Shown: positions 42,563-55,941 of the stretch, in pieces
Numbering within the stretch: the stretch's first letter is position 1
How the letters are laid out: each line of letters begins with the position of its first letter
NCBI RefSeq assembly: GCF_023566355.1
Contig: NZ_JAKNSW010000001.1
Coordinates: 248,001 to 312,000, forward strand
DNA: 64,000 nt
Reading direction: 5' to 3'
DNA from: Mesoplasma sp. JKS002658
GTDB taxonomy: Bacteria; Bacillota_I; Bacilli_A; Mycoplasmatales; Mycoplasmataceae
Program-made: the position numbers and the translations under genes
Notes under the pieces: model-generated
The model's input: only the letters and a program-made list of their open reading frames with translations
Databases searched by the model: none
Told to the model about the DNA's origin: nothing

Positions 42563-43213
42563 ATGGAGAAGACACAAAATACAAAAAAACCAGTAACAAT
42601 TATTATTATTGCTGGTGGATCAGGATCTGGAAAAACTACAGTAGCTACCAAGATTTCTCAACAGATTTTAAAAGATAAGTCTGTTGAATATTTATCAATG
42701 GATAATTACTATAATGATTTATCACACATGGATAGTGATGAGAGAGACAAAGTTAACTTTGATCATCCCAATGCACTTGATGTTGAATTACTTGAACAAC
42801 ATTTAATGGCATTGAAAAACCGCGAAACAATTGAAGTTCCTCAATATGATTTCAAAGAACACGTAAGAGATAAAAAGAGTAAGACAATGAAAGCGGCCGA
42901 TGTCATTATTTTAGATGGTATCCTCGCTTTACATATTGAATCAATCAGAGATTTGGGTGACATCAAACTTTTCATTAAAACTGCTGATGATGTGCGTTTT
43001 ATTCGACGTTTGGAACGGGATGTTAAAGAACGAGGAAGAACTTTGGATAGTGTGATTGAACAATATCTAAATGTTGTACGACCAATGCACCAATTCTTTG
43101 TTGAACCAAGTATTGATTTTGCTGACTTGATTGTTCCTTATTATGAAGGAAATGATGTTGCAGTAGATATTGTGGCTACTAAAATTGCGTCCTTAGTTGA
43201 GGAAAGTAATTAA
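42563..43213 (+). CDS. udk: Uridine kinase
   Basis: Udk phosphorylates uridine and cytidine in pyrimidine salvage. The 216-residue protein has the P-loop AGGSGSGKTT (17-26), SMDNYYNDLS, PQYDFKEHVR and the late VKERGRTLDSVIEQY motif. No TGA occurs. It has its own promoter and a long terminator, so it is a core gene standing between the helicase gene and the restriction-modification island. Confidence 0.96.
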   Translation: MEKTQNTKKPVTIIIIAGGSGSGKTTVATKISQQILKDKSVEYLSMDNYYNDLSHMDSDERDKVNFDHPNALDVELLEQHLMALKNRETIEVPQYDFKEHVRDKKSKTMKAADVIILDGILALHIESIRDLGDIKLFIKTADDVRFIRRLERDVKERGRTLDSVIEQYLNVVRPMHQFFVEPSIDFADLIVPYYEGNDVAVDIVATKIASLVEESN

Positions 43214-43252
43214 TTAAAAAACTCTTTGCTAATTACAAAGAGTTTTTTAATT
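43212..43252 (+). terminator. Bidirectional terminator after udk
   Basis: A 17-bp perfect stem AATTAAAAAACTCTTTG/CAAAGAGTTTTTTAATT with loop CTAATTA overlaps the udk stop. It can end the minus-strand restriction operon as well and marks the left edge of the island. Confidence 0.92.
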
Positions 43253-43287
43253 GTGTTAAATAATGGTCTATAGTTGATTGATATTTT

Positions 43288-44037
43288 TTATTTGAAACCT
43301 TCATAATCTTCAAAGGCATATTCAAAGATTATATCAATTAAAGGCTTTTTTTCTTCATTAGCTTGAGATTTTATTTGTTCTGATAAATCTATACTTGTTT
43401 TCATATTATTAGTTGAAATAAAAGTTTCTTCTGAAACTATTTCCTTAATTCCTTGACATAAATAATAGAACATTTTGCTCTCTCTGGTTATCAATTCTAA
43501 AAACTTATCAATTGAAATTAATCTTATATTTTCATGGCATTCCTTATTACTAATTTTTCAAATATCATTTTTACTACCTTTTGCCATTATTTGTAATAAG
43601 TAACATGTGGCTTTACTGTCATCTTTAATTTTTTTCTCCATTTTTTCAAACGTTGACAATTGAGAACTAGAATTCATTGTATTAAATTTATTTTTGATTT
43701 CTACATATATATGTTCTTCTTCGTTTACTAGATCCCACCCTTTCTTTGGCACGTTTCATTTTTTATAGTTTGTGTATTCAAATATATACTGATGAAAATA
43801 TCCGATTTTGCTCTCGGTTTTCTTTCCATGTCTTCTTAATATTTCATCAGTAATTAATTCGTCTTGCTTATTTTCAAGTAAATAACTATCAAATAAAAAC
43901 TTAAATGGATCAGTCGGAGTTTTTTTGAAATCTTCTAATGTTATGCTTGAATAAGCCTCTTTATAGTTTTTTAATTCAGTTTTTACATATTTTCTTAAAC
44001 TTTCTTTTGAAATAAACTTAAATAATTTCTCGTTCAT
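43288..44037 (-). CDS. Type II restriction endonuclease, Eco47II/Sau96I-like
   Basis: This 249-residue protein matches the Eco47II restriction endonuclease family pattern: DPFKFLFD early, KIGYFHQYIFEY, then GWDLVNEEEHIYVEIKNKFNT, in which D102 and the E113-x-K115 pair form a PD-(D/E)xK site. Members cut GGWCC or GGNCC, so a site of that kind is likely, not certain. Two TGA codons are read as Trp. It starts inside the upstream methyltransferase gene (20-base overlap), ensuring coupled synthesis. The gene is AT-richer than the housekeeping genes. Confidence 0.82.
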
Positions 44038-45040
44038 TTTCTACTCCCTCTAAATAATTTTTGATACTTATAGCAACTCTCTTTGCTAATTCAACTGGGA
44101 CTGCATTTCCGATTTGCTTGTATTGACTTGAGATGCTTCCATAAAAATTTCAATAATCTGGAAAGCTTTGTATTCGTGCAGACTCTCTAATTGTGAAAGG
44201 TCGAGTTTCTTCTGGATGACATCTTTCTGTTTGCATTTGAGATGGCGAGGTTGTTAACGTTAAGGAAGGTTCATTTCATGATATTCTTCTAGCAATTCCT
44301 GTCTTCCCTCCTCCCAATGCATAGCTTCCCTTCATATATTCTCTAGCTATGTCATCTGGAAGATTTTTTCAGCATCCTCCGGGTGGGATCATTTCCAAAA
44401 TTTTCTTTTTTTTATCCGAATACGGCGTAAAAGGAGAATTCGGAACATCCTTAAGAACATCCTTAAGAACTTTTTTCTTTTTTGATGGTTCTGGAAAAGA
44501 AAATTTGTTTATATTCAAATCTTTTCTTATCCCTACTATAAAAAGTCGTTGTCTTTTTTGAGCTACAGAATAATCTCAAGCGTTTAACACTTTATGGTAT
44601 ATTACATAGCCACTTTTTTCTAAAGTTTTTTTTATTTTTTTAAAAGTTTTTCCACTGTCGTTGGTTAATAAACCTTTTACGTTTTCAAAAAGAATAGCTT
44701 TTGGTTTTACTGAATTTATTATTTTAGCAAATGAAAAAAACAAATTTCCTCGCTCATCTTTAAAACCCATTTTTTTCCCCGCGTAACTAAATGGTTGGCA
44801 AGGAAAACCTCCTGATATTAAATCAATATCATCTACGGAAATTATATTTTTTATTCCATCATTTGCCAATTTACTAATATCGTAATTTATGACAATTCAT
44901 TTTGAATTATTCATCTTTAAAGTTTTGATTGAATCTTTGTCATTATCTACGACATATTTAGTTTTAAAACCGGCTTTTTCAATACCTAGAGCAAGGCCAC
45001 CTGCTCCAGCACACAACTCTAAAACGTTATATTTCTTCAT
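44018..45040 (-). CDS. DNA (cytosine-5-)-methyltransferase, partner of the endonuclease
   Basis: This 340-residue C5 methyltransferase protects DNA from the overlapping endonuclease. Motif I is LELCAGAGGLALGIEKAGF, motif IV GGFPCQPFSYAGKK with nucleophile C81, motif VI FENVKG, motif VIII QKRQRLFIVG, and motif X QIGNAVPVELAKR. The variable target-recognition region lies between VIII and IX. The ATG at 45040 follows GAAAGGATG on the minus strand. TGA codons encode Trp. It is divergent from a second methyltransferase gene. Confidence 0.95.
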
Positions 45041-45064
45041 TTGTGTTATCACATCCTTTCAAAA

Positions 45065-45130
45065 ATAATCTCAAATTACGAAATCACATTTGATTTATAT
45101 TATAATAGGAAAAAAAGATTATCTCAATTT
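45065..45130. promoter_or_regulatory. Divergent control region with a repeated 13-base motif
   Basis: The motif ATAATCTCAAATT at 45065-45077 recurs as ATTATCTCAATTT at 45118-45130 (11 of 13 bases equal), flanking a TATAAT at 45101-45106 that faces the plus-strand operon. The repeats could be operator half-sites for one of the encoded proteins; no separate controller gene is present. Confidence 0.45.
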
Positions 45131-45183
45131 TGATTTCTTTAATGAGACTGCAATTTATATTAGTAAAAGGAGAAAAAAGTTTC

Positions 45184-46266
45184 GTGACAAAAGTGGTGGG
45201 GATTGATTTGTTTTGTGGAATAGGTGGCTTAACTAATGGTTTAGTTCAATCTAACATTGAAATAAGAGCAGGTTTTGATATAGATGAAACTTGCAGAAAA
45301 TCGTTTTCCCAAAAAAATAATGGTTTTCCTGACTTTGTTTGTGGAGACATAAAGAAATTGGGGGAACAGGATTTCAAAAAATATTTTAGCGACTTAAAAC
45401 AAGACGATTATAAATTAATTGCCGGTTGTGCACCGTGTCAACCCTATTCTTCTTATCAAAAAAACAAGGATTTCAAAAGTAGATCAAATCATAAATCCTA
45501 TGGTTTAATTGAGGAATATTTAAGAGTTGTTAAGATAGTGGAACCAGATTTTGTTGTTATGGAAAATGTGCGTTTATTAATAAAGGATGATGTATTTTTA
45601 AATCAGTTCGTTGAATATTTTCGCGAAAATAACTTCCATGTTGATTATAAAGTAGTTAATATGGCTGATTATGGAGCTCCTCAACGCAGAATGCGTCTTT
45701 TATTTTTAGCTGTTAATAAAAAAACTGTAAAAAATTTTAGAGATTTTGTTGTACATAAAAAGATTAAGAACCTCAATAAAAAGACCGTTTTTGATACCAT
45801 AGGTTATCTACCTAAAATAAATAATGGAGAAATCAATAAGACTGATTTTTTACATCAATCTTCAAAATTAAGTGATTTGAATTTGAAAAGAATCAAAAAT
45901 TCAAGGGAAGGTGGTACTTGAAGAGATTGACCTAAGGATATTCTGCCAGATTGCTACAAAAGAGAATCAGGCAGTACATATAGTTCTGTATATGGAAGAA
46001 TGAAGAAACATGATGTATCTCCTACTTTGACAACTCAGTTTAATAGATATGGAACAGGAAGATATGGTCATTATGAGCAAGACAGAGCAATTTCTCTTAG
46101 GGAGGGAGCCTTGCTCCAAACTTTCCCTGTTGATTATGAATTTGATTCTTCTCTCGGAACTACAGTTATAGCTAGACAAATAGGTAATGCTGTTCCTCCG
46201 ATTTATGCTAAGGTTTTAGGAGAAATGATATTGGACAATTTGAAAATGGTGAAAAAGAATGAATGA
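45184..46266 (+). CDS. Second DNA (cytosine-5-)-methyltransferase
   Basis: This 360-residue C5 methyltransferase is clearly different from the first. Motif I is GIDLFCGIGGLTNGL, motif IV GCAPCQPYSSY with C85, motif VI VMENVRL, motif VIII PQRRMRLLFLA, and motif X RQIGNAVPPIYAKVLGEM. The GTG at 45184 is the likely start, since AAGGAG lies 11 bases upstream and the earlier in-frame ATGs have no ribosome-binding site. It overlaps the ATPase-TIR gene by eight bases, so the two are made together. A TGA near 45919 is read as Trp. Confidence 0.93.
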
Positions 46267-48109
46267 TAATAAAAAGTTTAAGATGCAAATTGAACCTAAG
46301 GTGTTGAAATATCTGGGTCCATTGTTATATACCAATGTATATTCAATAATTGGAGAATTAATAGCAAATTCATATGATGCGGATGCAGAAAATGTTTATT
46401 TAACAATTGATCATAAAAAAAATAATATAACAATTGAAGATGATGGAATCGGAATGTCATATGATGATATTAATGATAAGTATTTAGATATAGCATTAAC
46501 TTCAAGAGAAGATGATATGAACGTTTTTACCAGTAAAAATAGGAAGAAGATGGGTAGAAAAGGTATAGGTAAATTATCTGCTTTAACCTTATCTGAATCA
46601 ATGTACGTTGAATCAATAAAAGACTATATAACTAATGGCTTTATTTTTACGTTGAATATTCAAAAAGATGATTTTTTTAGTGTTCTAGAAGACGATGAGA
46701 TAAATTTTAGAAAAGAAATTAACAAAAATGGACACGGCACAAAAATAGAAATAAATAATGTAAAATCATCTATTCCTAAAAAAGCTAAAACTTATAAGAC
46801 TAATATTTCTAAATTATTTCCTTTTTTTAGTGATGATTTTAAATTACATATTTGTTGTATTGACGAAAAAGAGGAACAAAATGAAATTTTAGATTCGTTT
46901 GACTATTCCGTTTTTGATGACTTGGCTTTTGTAAAATTTTATGGATATTCCGAAGATAAAATTGAATTAATTCTTAAAAAAATAAAGAATCAAGAATTGT
47001 CAAAAGAAAAGAAATTTGAATCAATTCCCTCACTCAAGAAAGAAATTGAGATTAATAACAATAAAGGTTTAAAGGCGAAAAAAGAAGTAGAAATAAAAGG
47101 TTGATTAGGTGCATTAAAAACAATTACAAAGAAAAATAAAACTGATATTGAAGATTTTTCAAAAAGTTATATATCAATTGTTTCAAATAAAAAGGTTGGA
47201 TTGTTTGACTTGCGTCCAAAGATTACAAAAAATCGAACCCTAGAATCGTATTTGTTAGGAATACTTGAGGTTGATATATTTGAAGATAGCTCTCTTAATG
47301 ACATGGCGTCATCGAATAGAGAAGGATATTCCACCTCTGATCCTAGATGAAAAGAATTTATTAATTTGATTAAACCAGAAGTTGATAAAATTCTTTCAAA
47401 AAGAGCAAAATTGAATAGTGCGGATGATGCCAAAAAATCTGAAAAGAACAATAAAAAAATTAATGAAATTTTCGAAAAGATTGAAAAATATAAAAGTGAT
47501 GATTTCGTTGATTCTTCAAAAAAACAAAAAACCAAAGAAGAAATTAGAACATTATTAGAATTAAAAGACAATGAAAAGTCAATAACAAAGAAGATTATGA
47601 TTAGTCACTCCGGAAAGGATAAAAAGTTTTGCGATTTTGTTTATGATGTTCTGGTTGATAATAATATAGATCCCAAAGATATATTATATTCAAATTGTGA
47701 TGATGTTTTATCAAGAATTCCTGAAGATGAAAATATTTATAATTATCTACGAACCTTTTTTGTTAATAGTGTCGTAAATAAAAAGATGCATGTCATATAT
47801 GTTTATAGTGAAAATATGAAAGGAAGTTGAGGAGCAATAAGCGAGGTTGGAGCGGGCTGAATAACTCAATCCAATTCATCAATTTTTAATTTAAAGTGAA
47901 ACGGAAAAGATCCAGGAAATCCGAATAAACCCTTGGATAATGATAAAATTTTTTATAATTTTGACATGAGTGATGATTTTAAGATAACTATTGATGAACT
48001 AGAGTTAAACAAAATAAGCAATAGAATAGAAACTATTTCAGAAAATGTCGGAGTTCAGTCAAAAACGCTTGAACAAATAAAAGACCAAATATTGAAAAAA
48101 ATAAATTAA
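46259..48109 (+). CDS. GHKL (MORC/HSP90-like) ATPase fused to a C-terminal TIR domain
   Basis: A 616-residue protein. The N-terminal ATPase shows the Bergerat fold: N-box IGELIANSYDADA (E33, N37, D40), G1 DDGIGM (62-66) and G2 MGRKGIGKLSA (98-108), as in HATPase_c_3/MORC-type proteins. A transducer-like middle part (about 190-380) and a lysine-rich linker follow. From about 445 a TIR domain begins (MISHSGKDKKFCDFVYDVL), with a candidate catalytic E529 in SWGAISEVGAG and a helical C-terminal tail. By known families, TIR domains cleave NAD, and MORC-like ATPases occur with C5 methyltransferases in restriction operons. Combining both in one protein here is inferred to be a defence effector. Several TGA codons encode Trp. 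Confidence 0.85.
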
Positions 48110-48125
48110 TTAGGAGATAAAGACA

Positions 48126-48662
48126 ATGATTAATAAAGATACTATCAAAGAAGTTACTGACTTCTTAAACTTACACCTTTCAACTCAATTGCGTTGCATG
48201 CAACTTTCTAAAGAATTAAATAAAAACGGTTTTCCTGGTTTTGCTTGATTTTATCAAGTTCAATCTGTTGATGAATTTATGCACCAACGTCGAATTATTA
48301 ATTACTTACAAGGAAGTTTAGGAGCTGAAGATTACCAGTTAGTTTCACCAGTATTTGAAAAATTTACTATTGCTCATCCAAAAGAAGCTTTAGAATACTA
48401 TATTAAGATGCGCCAAGAAACTTTAGACCTTGCTTTAGATTTTAAGAGAAAAGCAGTTGATCGCCATGATTATTTAACTGGTGAATTCTATACTTGATTT
48501 ATTAAAGATTATTGAACTGAAATTGATGAAAACAATGACATTCTTGACCGAGTAAAGATGAATGGTGATGTTTTAGCTGGATTAGACCGAAGAATGAATA
48601 AGCGTGCCGAGATTGATCCTGAAAATGTGATTCACCCAATGAAAATCTTTTTGGCAGATTAA
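48126..48662 (+). CDS. Ferritin-like protein
   Basis: This 178-residue four-helix protein resembles bacterial ferritin: LNLHLSTQLRCMQLSKEL, GFAWFYQVQSVDEFMHQRRIINYL (family EExxH, here DEFMH) and the late WFIKDYWTEIDE helix. The first ferroxidase glutamate appears to be replaced, so iron storage capacity is uncertain. It starts 17 bases after the ATPase-TIR gene with GGAGATAA as ribosome-binding site, marking the right edge of the island. TGA codons encode Trp. Confidence 0.8.
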
Positions 48663-48699
48663 TACAATGTTCTGTCTAAAGATATGACCGTGTTCTTTT

Positions 48700-48727
48700 A
48701 AAAGACCTTACTAATAAGGTCTTTTTT
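48700..48727 (+). terminator. Terminator of the ferritin-like gene
   Basis: Stem AAAAGACCTTA/TAAGGTCTTTT with loop CTAA is followed by T's. Confidence 0.9.
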
Positions 48728-48795
48728 ATTATTTAAATTATTTTTTTCTTTTTTGAAAAGGACTAACTACGGTATGATTAGAACGAGGTAAAATT

Positions 48796-51286
<2,491 letters not shown>

Positions 51287-51314
51287 AATAGTTAACAAGA
51301 GAGAAGGCAAAAAA

Positions 51315-52235
51315 ATGAAAAAAGTGTTAAACAATCAAATAAGCGATGTTATTGAGGAGTTAAATCATCAAGCTGATGAATTAAAACAGTTTCTCGGGTT
51401 TGTTCCTAATCATTATTTGATTAGTGTTAGTAATGATGAAAGAATCTTGATCGAAGTAGTTTCTTCCCGAATGGATGGCGCTAAAACAATCATTAATAAA
51501 GTTGAAATATTAGTTGAAGATGAAGCAAGTACAACCTGATTTTTTCAAGTTGCTAATCGTCAACAAACTTTATTAAAAATTATTCTTGATAAAGTAATTA
51601 CTTATAATACTCAAGAAAAGTTATATCTTCTTGATACCAAGAGTGAGAAGTGAAACGTTAATAACAAAAAGTTGTTCAGAAAACGAACTGTACAACAATT
51701 AATTAGTTTAGCTCACTTAGATTTTTTTAATTTATTAGCAGGTTATCAAACAGTCGATATTAAAGAATTGGTCCAACCCTTAGAACAAGAAACTAAAACT
51801 TCAATAGAACAAAAGATTGTGGTTGAAATTAAAACAATCAAAGATGCAATTTTCCGGATTAATTTTTTTGAAGGTTCACCAAAATTTCATCTTGACCTCT
51901 CTTCTGCACAAAAAAGTTCTAAAATAAAAGTATTATTAAATGAACAACAGTTATTGAAATTAAACTTCAACTGAACTCGTAATAGTTTAGCAACGCTTTA
52001 TGAAGGTTTGATTACTTATAGTAAAACAACAAAACTCTTGATTACAACTTTGGATTTTTATCGAAAGGCTGAAAGTCTTCAAGAACCAGTAGTTTACACC
52101 AGTAAATTATTCTCTAAACAATGATCGTTGACTGATGGTGGAAAAATCTTGAATCAAGTTTTAGATTTAGGATCATTACTACAGGTTCTAACCACCATTT
52201 GATTTAACCAACCAAAATCCAATTCTGGAAAATAA
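51315..52235 (+). CDS. Unknown protein between parE and parC
   Basis: This 306-residue protein is not recognised. It has no membrane segment, starts with a helical charged stretch (LNNQISDVIEELNHQADELKQFL) and is rich in Lys and Leu. It begins 28 bases after parE with AGAAGG upstream, and ends 21 bases before parC, so it sits inside the topoisomerase IV operon, where parE and parC are normally adjacent. TGA codons encode Trp. Confidence 0.75.
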
Positions 52236-52256
52236 CTATTTAAGAAAGGCTACTAA

Positions 52257-54962
52257 ATGGCTAAACAAAACTCTGATTTAACAAAAAACAACGAAATTAT
52301 TTCTTTTCCAATTGATGATTTAATGGAAGATCGTTTTGGTCGTTATGCTAAATATATTATCCAAGACCGGGCTTTACCTGATGTACGTGATGGTTTAAAA
52401 CCTGTGCAACGTCGGATCTTGTATGGGATGAGTGAGTTGAAAATCTTTTATAATAAACCAACTCTTAAATCAGCTCGGATTGTTGGAGATGTGATGGGTA
52501 AATATCATCCCCATGGTGATAGTTCGATTTATGAAGCGATGGTGCGAATGTCTCAGGATTGAAAGATGGGTGTTCCGTTAGTAAGAATGCAGGGAAATAA
52601 CGGTTCAATTGATGGGGATAGTGCTGCAGCATACCGTTATACTGAAGCAAAACTGCAAAAAATTTCTGAGTTATTATTAAGTGATTTAGATAAAGATACA
52701 GTTGAATTTGCTCCAAACTATGATGATAAGTTAAAAGAACCAACCGTACTACCAGCTTATTTTCCAAATATTTTGGTTAATGGATCGACTGGAATTGCTG
52801 CAGGATATGCCACAAACATGCCCCCTCATAATCTTAATGAAGTGGTTGATGTAACAATTGCTTATATCAAAAACCCGGAGTTAACTTTAAAAGAAGCGAT
52901 GAAATTTTTAAAGGGTCCTGATTTTCCTACGGGAGGAATTATTCAGGGTGTTGATGGGGTCAAGAATGCCTTTCATAAGGGTCGGGGAAAAGTTATCTTA
53001 AACTCAAAATGACACGAAGAAAAACACGCGTTAATTATTGATGAAATTCCTTATGAAGTAATTAAACAAGATTTAGTTAAAGATATTGGTCTGGTGGCTG
53101 ATGAAAATCCTGGGTTGGAAATCAAAGAAGTGATAGATGAATCAGGAAGAGAACACGCCATTCGAATTGCGATTTATTTAAGTGCAAAAGCTAATCTAGA
53201 AGTCGTAAGAAAAGTTTTATTTAAACAAACTAACCTTTCAATCTCTTATAACTATAACAACGTGGTGATTATTAATAAACAACCTCGTCAAGTGGGATTA
53301 TTAGAAATCTTAGATTCTTATGTTAATCATTATGTCGATGTTTATCAAAAGAAAACTAAGTATAACCTTAACAAAGCGCTTGAGCGTTTAGAAATTGTCG
53401 AAGGTTTGATCAAAGCAATGGGAAATTTAGATGCAGTAATTAAAACCATTCGCGCTAGTGATAACCGTGGTAATGCCATGACAAACTTAATCCAAAGTTA
53501 TGACTTTAGTCAGGCCCAAGCTCAAGCAATTGTAGATATGCAACTTTATCGGCTAACTTCAACTGATGTTGTTAAACTAGAACAAGAGCAAAAAGAATTA
53601 AAGGGTTTAATTAAAGAATATAAAACTTTATTAAAAGATGATTTAGCGTTAAACCAAGCAATTATTGATGATTTAAATCAAGTTAAAGCCTCATATGGTC
53701 GTCCTCGTCGTTCGGTGATTGAAAAAGAAGTCGAAAACTTAGAAGTTGAAATTAAAGATACCATTGTGGAAAAAACTTTGCACCTCTACCTTTCTAGGGA
53801 TGGTTATTTAAAAGCAATTAGTAATGATGTTTATGGTAAAAATGAAATTGAAACTTTTGGTCGCAAACCTGGTGATGCGTGAATTTATCACCAAGAAGTT
53901 TCTAACATGGACCAGTTGATTGCGGTGTCGAACCAAGGAAATTACTATTCAATTCCCTTGTTTAAAGTCGGGTTTAGTAAATGAAAAGATAACGGAATTC
54001 ATATTAATGAGTTTGCTTCTATGGGTGGTGAGGAAGTGGTTTTAACTGCTTTTTGTTTGCATGATTTTGCTTCCAGTCAAGGACAGTTATTATTAGGAAC
54101 CAAACAAGGGTTAACTAAACGAGTGGTTCTGAGTGATTTAGAAACTAAAAGTTTTAACAAAGGTTTTAGAATTATGAAACTAGCTCAGGGTGATGAAGTA
54201 GTTAGTGCTAATTTAATCGCATCTGAAACTAAATATGTGGGAGTAGTGAGCAAAACTGGTTATGGAGTACGGTATAGTTTAGAAGATATCCCGATTCAAG
54301 GATTGAATTCTAAGGGAGTAAAAGCTTCTAGTAAAGATGATTTAATTAGCGGTGTAGTCCCTTTAACTCCACAAGAACAAGTTTTATTCTTAACTCAACA
54401 AGATAGCTACCAACGTCTAAGTCAAGACCAACTCCCCCTTTATGTTCGTCCCAAGAAAGGGGTTAAGTTGTTTACTCCTTTGAAGAGCAAACCAGAAGTA
54501 ATCAGTAAGGTCTTTAATGTTAATTTAGATGATGAACTTGTTTTATTAAACGCTGATGATGACATTAAGGCTTTACCAATTAAAGCAACCAAAGTCGGAC
54601 AATTAGGAGCAACAGCTACCAAATTGCCAATTAAGCAAGTTGTTGATGCTTATGTGATTGCTCGTGAAATGATTGATCCACACACTAAGGTTTTAGGAAG
54701 TGAAGAATATGTTGAGGAACAAACTTCTTCAATTCTGGTAGAACCAAAAACTGCTAAGGTTAAAAAAACTAAAAAAGTAACCCTTGAGACAAAACAAAAA
54801 GTTGATTCACAATTGCAAGAAGATATCGAAAAAAAAGTTAATAGCTTAGGTTCTTCTCTTCTTGATGACTTTGATTTTGGATTAACCACAAAGAATAATG
54901 TTGATGAAACTCAGTTGAATTTTGATGATTTATTAGCTGATGAAGACGATAATAAGGTTTAA
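52257..54962 (+). CDS. parC: DNA topoisomerase IV subunit A
   Basis: ParC is the DNA-cutting subunit. The 901-residue protein has [29 protein letters not shown] and [19 protein letters not shown] with active tyrosine Y128, then the coiled-coil and C-terminal beta-pinwheel repeats. It lacks the canonical GyrA-box in the pinwheel, which supports ParC over GyrA. A ~100-residue acidic tail (from about 800) follows. TGA codons encode Trp. Confidence 0.93.
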
Positions 54963-55037
54963 ATTAGTTACTTAACCAGAAAACCTTTATAATAAAGAAA
55001 GATAAAAAAAGATAAGGAAAAAAGGAGTAGATAAAAA

Positions 55038-55826
55038 ATGAAAGATACTACTGTAGAAAAAAAAGTAAAAACAAAAAAGCATAAAGTTGATTGAAAGATG
55101 TTTTATCCAATTATTGGAATTCTTTTATTTGGTGCTTTATCTTTAATTGCTTTTGTTAGCATGGGGTTCGGGGTAAAAAATTCAACAACAGTTTTAGGAG
55201 CTCCTGTTTCTTTATTAATTCCGATTGGTAATTTAACTGATCATAACCCTACTTATGGAGCAACGGTTGCAGGAATTGTGATTGCTTGAATTACAATCAT
55301 TGTTCCTTTTGCGATGATGTTTTGAAGTCCAAGTCCGAAATTAACCAAATGATTGGGAATTATTCCAATGGTTTTAACAGTTCTAGCAGGAGTCTTGATG
55401 TTGGCTGGAATCGGTTTATTCATTCGAGATTTTCAGAGTTTTGATGGATTAGCTACTTATAAGGTTAATGGTGGGGCGATTGCGGGAATCGTGGTTGTTT
55501 TGGTTATTGGGTGATTGATTGCCTTAGCTGGAATTACGCGTGGATTCTTCAATTTCAACTTCTGAACTGTTAAAATGTTTAACAAAACCAGAACCAATAA
55601 AGAAAATAATCCTCAATCATTAGGTGATTCTGCATCAACTTCTGCAACTTCAACTACTAATCCGAAGTTAAATAATCAAACTACTAAGGTTAAACCAGTG
55701 GTACAACAAGAATCAAGTGTTCCTAGTTCATCACCAATTGAACCAAGTCCAGTTTTATCAGAAATTGATGACGATCAAACGATTACGATTGGTGGTTTTA
55801 ACCAAAATAGCACTCCAATTAAATAA
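55038..55826 (+). CDS. Membrane protein with four spans and a Ser/Thr-rich tail
   Basis: This 262-residue protein is not recognised. Four hydrophobic segments (about residues 23-45, 72-95, 105-127 and 145-168) are followed by ~80 residues rich in Ser, Thr, Pro and Gln with no regular fold. A TATAAT lies 45 bases upstream and AAAGGAG before the ATG. It is arranged like the next gene, and the two may be distant paralogues. Confidence 0.75.
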
Positions 55827-55830
55827 CTAT

Positions 55831-55858
55831 AAAAATCACTTCTAAAAGTGATTTTTAT
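55831..55858 (+). terminator. Terminator after the first four-span gene
   Basis: An 11-bp stem AAAAATCACTT/AAGTGATTTTT with loop CTAA begins four bases after the stop. Confidence 0.9.
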
Positions 55859-55941
55859 TAAGGATAAGAAATTTGTTCTGTTTATTAAGTTGCAATTGTT
55901 TTATACTTAAAGATATTAAAGAAAAGAAAAGGAAAAAGAAT

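Noticed and set aside
43288-48109. A prophage or integrative element carrying the restriction island
   Set aside because: No integrase, structural phage gene, terminal repeat or tRNA attachment site is visible at the edges (udk terminator and ferritin-like gene).
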